Positions 12,341-15,540 of a DNA stretch of 15,540 nt are shown in pieces. This DNA is from an uncultured Spirochaetia bacterium (GTDB lineage: Bacteria; Spirochaetota; UBA6919). How positions within the stretch are numbered: the first letter of the stretch is position 1; every line of letters begins with the position of its first letter. Under the pieces are notes generated by a model. The model searched no databases. It had not been told where the DNA came from and saw only the letters and a list, made by a program, of their open reading frames with translations. Location: NCBI GenBank assembly GCA_913053665.1, contig CAJXGR010000036.1, positions 1-15,540 on the forward strand, read 5' to 3'. Position numbers and translations under genes: made by a program.

Positions 12341-13318
12341 ATGAATAAAACAGTCTTTTCAGGCATTCAGCCAAGTGGCGAAATACATATCGGGAATTAC
12401 TTAGGGGCCATACAAAACTGGATCACCCTATTAGACTCCTACGAGTGTTTTTTTTGTATTGTAGATTATCACGCAATTACAGTTAAATATGATGTCAAAG
12501 ACTTCCAGGATCGTGTGTGGAATGCTATTATCGATAATATAGCTTGTGGCATTGACCCGGAGAAAAGCCGCTTATTCATTCAATCCCATGTTCCTGAGCA
12601 TACAGAGCTGGCCTGGATCCTGAATTCTATTGCTCCCATGGGAGATCTGGAGCGTATGACCCAATATAAAGACAAGTCCAAACAGCATAAGGAAAACATA
12701 AACGCTGGCTTGTTTACCTATCCAGTCCTCCAGACAGCTGATATTATCTTGTACAAGGCCACTCACGTACCTGTTGGTGAGGACCAAGTCCAGCATATTG
12801 AGTTCGCCCGCAGGATCGTGAAAAGCTTCAATCATCGCTTTGGAAAGATATTCCCAGAGCCTAAAGAGCTATTATCCCATGCCCCCAGAATCCTTGGTTT
12901 GGATGGTAAAGCCAAGATGAGTAAGAGTATGGGGAATTATATTGCTATTGGTGAGACTCGGGAAGTTTTACAAAAAAAGGTCATGTCCGCTGTCACCGAT
13001 GAGAAGAGAATAAGAAGGAACGACCCGGGCGATCCATCCATCTGTAACGTCTTTTCCCTCCACCAATTCTTTACACCTTCTGAAAAGCGTGACGAGATTG
13101 AAACAGAGTGTAAAAGGGCTGGTATCGGCTGCGTGGATTGTAAAAAGCTTCTGATCAATGGTATCTGGGCTACATTAGAACCCATTCAAGAGAAACGAAC
13201 GACACTTCTTAAGGATCAGAACAGGTTAAGGGAAATCATTTATGAGAATGGCAGGCAGTGTAAGCAGATAGCTGAAAACACAATGGGACAGGTTAAAGAG
13301 CAGATGGGTATCCGGTAA
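12341..13318 (+). CDS. trpS: Tryptophanyl-tRNA synthetase
   Basis: A class Ic aminoacyl-tRNA synthetase that charges tRNA-Trp. The 325-residue length is normal for the bacterial enzyme. The start MNKTVFSGIQPSGEIHIGNYLGA holds the HIGH-type motif HIGN (16-19). Other family marks are DYHAIT (42-47), the tryptophan-pocket segment FTYPVLQTADIILYKA (125-140) with Asp134, VPVGEDQVQHIE (143-154), and KMSKS (192-196). The C-terminal helical anticodon domain is intact. It lies 9 bases after the GlgC-family gene and is likely transcribed with it; the ribosome site is weak (AAGAAA). Its stop is only 12 bases from the stop of the convergent PBP gene, and no separate terminator is seen there. Confidence 0.96.
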   Translation: MNKTVFSGIQPSGEIHIGNYLGAIQNWITLLDSYECFFCIVDYHAITVKYDVKDFQDRVWNAIIDNIACGIDPEKSRLFIQSHVPEHTELAWILNSIAPMGDLERMTQYKDKSKQHKENINAGLFTYPVLQTADIILYKATHVPVGEDQVQHIEFARRIVKSFNHRFGKIFPEPKELLSHAPRILGLDGKAKMSKSMGNYIAIGETREVLQKKVMSAVTDEKRIRRNDPGDPSICNVFSLHQFFTPSEKRDEIETECKRAGIGCVDCKKLLINGIWATLEPIQEKRTTLLKDQNRLREIIYENGRQCKQIAENTMGQVKEQMGIR

Positions 13319-13330
13319 AGCTTGGCTCTT

Positions 13331-15540
13331 TTATGATTTGGCTTCACTCTTGGTTTTATCAAGTTTCTCCCCATTTTTTCTAACTTCCGATTTAGTACTA
13401 TGTTTGGGGTCTTTTGGATCCTTTGAATCTTTATCATCTGTCTTTTGGTCATCTTTGGTATTCCCATCATTTTTGGGATTTGTCTGACCTTTTGGATTCA
13501 TTGGTTCTTTGTTCTCTTCTGTCTTTCCCCCACTCTTGGTATTTCCGTCTTTTTTAGGATCCTGACCTTCTGGACTTGTTGATTTCTTGATTTTGTCTAT
13601 CGGTTTCTCACCATTTTTAATAGCTTTATTGGGGTTGGATGGATCATTAGGACTTGTTGAATCTTGAGTATTATTAATGAGTTTTCCCCATTCTGTAGGC
13701 TTGTTTTGATCTTTTGTATTTCCTGTCTCTTTATTACCAACTGGTTTCTCAATGTTTTTAAGGGGCTTGGTATTATCTTTATTGTTTGCGGGATCTTTTG
13801 TACCCTTTAAATCTTCCATTTCTTTGATAGCATCCCATGGAGATTTGATTTCATTATCCTTTGTGAGAAAATGAGAATAACTTATAAAACCAGGACTATT
13901 GGTTTCGTTTAAGTTCTCAACGTCTTCATCTTTTGAATCTTCTTCAATAATATCAGGAAGTTCCTTGATCCACGGGGCTTTTTTCATCCCTCCCTTGGCG
14001 GCATATTTCAATTTTAGATTAGGTAAATCATGATGAGCGTCTCTCATAAACCTGGCCCATATAGGAGCGGCAACTGTCCCACCATATTGATGATAACCCA
14101 GTGACATCCCTTTATCAAAGCCTACCCATACAACAGTGGATAGATTAGCAGTGAATCCAGCAAACCATGCATCTTTATAACCATTTGTAGAACCTGTTTT
14201 TCCAGCGGCTTGACGGTAGAACCTTGCGTTATGAGCGGCCGCACTCCCCGTCCCACCACGAATAACCCCTGCCAGCATGTAGGTCAGTGATCGGGCTATT
14301 AAAGGAGATATAATCCGTTTGGGTTTACCCTGTTTGTAAGCGTCTTTCACATAATCCTTTATAATATTGCCATTTTTATCTTCTATCCTTAAGATGGCGA
14401 TGGGAACAACCTCTTTCCCGTCATTCGCTATAATTGCCATCGCACGACACAGTTCAAAGGGTGTAATCGAAGCACTGCCAAGAGCTAAGGAAGGGTCTAC
14501 CGGTAATCGTTTTTTATCAATCCCTAAAAGGGGGGCGGCAAAATTAACCACTCTTTGGGGGCCAATATTTTTAATCGTCTCGACAGCGTGTTTGTTGATG
14601 GAATACTTTATAGCGTTTGCTAAATAAACCGGAGAACGATTCGTTTTACCTTTCTTTTGATGTTTTGTTCGCCTGGATCTCTTTGGGCCCTTGTAACCAA
14701 CAATAGTTCCTATTCCATATCCCCGCAGAAGGGCCGCTCCGTATACAAATGTCTTAAATGTTGATCCAGCTTGGCGTCTAGCTAAAACAGCCCGATTAAA
14801 CTGGCTGGCCCTGGTAAATCGTCTCCCTCCAATCATGGCCACAATATAGCCCGTGCTCGGTTCAATGGATATAAGGGCTCCCTGGGCTTTCAAGCTGTTG
14901 CTGTAATCCCTCAGGCTTTGGGCATGTTTGCCAAACAATGTGTCTAGCTGATAAAGAGAATTAGAAGTCGATATAAAACTGAGTAACTCAACGTTTTCAT
15001 TTATATGAGATTGAATATCCTCAAGATACTGCTTGTATTTGAGTTGAAAAAATTGGTCTTTATTGGTGTAGCCTATGAAGTTAAGAACATCCGTGTATTG
15101 GCTTTTTATTTGTTTGTATATTAATGAAGAATTGCGACTATATATTTTATCTTGCTTTTTAAGCTGATCCCTCAAATGTTGTCGGGCGATGTCTTGTTTA
15201 TTAAGATTTAGAGTGGTGTAAATCTTTAACCCACCGGTATAAAGATAATCTTTCTTGTATCCTAATTCCTTCACTAAGGTCTTTTGTGCTATTTGTCGAA
15301 TATATTCAGAAAAATAAGGGGCTTTATCTTCTCGTTTCGTCCAGGTTTGGCCTGAAGTAATTTTCATTTGATTAATACTAATCGTACTCCAAAAATGCTC
15401 ATAGGCCTTATCCACTTCACGGCGGCTTGTATAGCTTTTCTCAACCATTTTGTTTAGAATCGTCTTTAATCTTGCCGTTGCAATTGTTTTATTTACAAAG
15501 GGTGAAAACTTGTTGGGAGCTGGGAGGATTGCAGCAAGCA
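13331..15540 (-). CDS. Class A penicillin-binding protein, 5' end off the window
   Basis: A bifunctional peptidoglycan polymerase/crosslinker anchored in the cytoplasmic membrane. The frame stays open from the stop at 13331 to the right edge. The ATG at 15448 is internal, because the upstream codons read LAAILPAPNKFSPF, the end of a GT51 glycosyltransferase domain. Counting from that ATG, a helical linker (80-190) leads to the transpeptidase: STFK with Ser229, SIN (283-285), KTGST (417-421). A long tail from about residue 500 to 705 is Lys/Asp/Asn/Pro/Thr-rich with imperfect repeats (DPKKDGNTKSGGK, NPKNDGNTKDDQK; NGEKPIDKIKK, NGEKLDKTKS) and no Cys, so probably disordered in the periplasm. 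The N-terminal anchor and most of the glycosyltransferase lie outside the window. Confidence 0.93.
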   Translation of the reverse strand, partial: LAAILPAPNKFSPFVNKTIATARLKTILNKMVEKSYTSRREVDKAYEHFWSTISINQMKITSGQTWTKREDKAPYFSEYIRQIAQKTLVKELGYKKDYLYTGGLKIYTTLNLNKQDIARQHLRDQLKKQDKIYSRNSSLIYKQIKSQYTDVLNFIGYTNKDQFFQLKYKQYLEDIQSHINENVELLSFISTSNSLYQLDTLFGKHAQSLRDYSNSLKAQGALISIEPSTGYIVAMIGGRRFTRASQFNRAVLARRQAGSTFKTFVYGAALLRGYGIGTIVGYKGPKRSRRTKHQKKGKTNRSPVYLANAIKYSINKHAVETIKNIGPQRVVNFAAPLLGIDKKRLPVDPSLALGSASITPFELCRAMAIIANDGKEVVPIAILRIEDKNGNIIKDYVKDAYKQGKPKRIISPLIARSLTYMLAGVIRGGTGSAAAHNARFYRQAAGKTGSTNGYKDAWFAGFTANLSTVVWVGFDKGMSLGYHQYGGTVAAPIWARFMRDAHHDLPNLKLKYAAKGGMKKAPWIKELPDIIEEDSKDEDVENLNETNSPGFISYSHFLTKDNEIKSPWDAIKEMEDLKGTKDPANNKDNTKPLKNIEKPVGNKETGNTKDQNKPTEWGKLINNTQDSTSPNDPSNPNKAIKNGEKPIDKIKKSTSPEGQDPKKDGNTKSGGKTEENKEPMNPKGQTNPKNDGNTKDDQKTDDKDSKDPKDPKHSTKSEVRKNGEKLDKTKSEAKS

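Overview
The window looks like a chromosomal segment from a Gram-negative-type (diderm) bacterium of moderate to low G+C. It carries two signal-peptide proteins with outer-membrane beta-barrel character, a probable lipoprotein with a relaxed lipobox, a class A penicillin-binding protein and ordinary housekeeping genes. A spirochaete or a related environmental lineage fits best (loose lipobox, ComFB-domain protein, short ParB-like protein). That placement is inferred from gene content, not proven. I see no rRNA, tRNA, CRISPR array, phage module or transposase gene.

Region 1-1880 has an outer-membrane protein gene running off the left edge on the minus strand. It carries two long G/C homopolymers in frame and a strong sigma70-type promoter. 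Divergent from it is a CNHC thioredoxin-like redoxin gene, followed by a second small beta-barrel-type protein.

Region 1880-6250 is mostly minus strand. A strong promoter near 4800 drives a ComFB-domain protein, then pgeF (YfiH family), then holA (clamp-loader delta). A 245-bp MITE-like element with 22/24 matching inverted ends and an internal 50-bp perfect palindrome lies exactly between the pgeF stop and the holA ribosome site. A rearranged relative of it lies downstream of holA. Upstream of the ComFB promoter is a pair made of a ParB/Srx-like domain protein and a YpjD/MazG-type nucleotide pyrophosphohydrolase.

Region 6420-10512 is plus strand. A secreted Lys/Tyr-rich protein with YwqK/MORN-type repeats is coupled to a probable lipoprotein. 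Then comes a 752-residue fusion of an ATP-grasp ligase with an FMN-dependent alpha-hydroxy-acid oxidase domain, joined by a four-cysteine motif. This is the most novel-looking single gene.

Region 10596-13318 is a promoter-led plus-strand cluster. It holds a minimal ParB-type CTPase domain that ends in a hydrophobic tail and has no DNA-binding domain, a GlgC-family protein whose catalytic motifs are altered, and trpS. A class A PBP gene converges on it from the right. That gene runs off the right edge (its glycosyltransferase end is still visible) and carries a roughly 200-residue low-complexity C-terminal tail.

Several starts given here differ from the longest open frames, because promoters, ribosome sites or repeat insertions show that the 5' extensions are not coding: holA, the ComFB gene, the YpjD-like gene, glgC and the gene at 1344.
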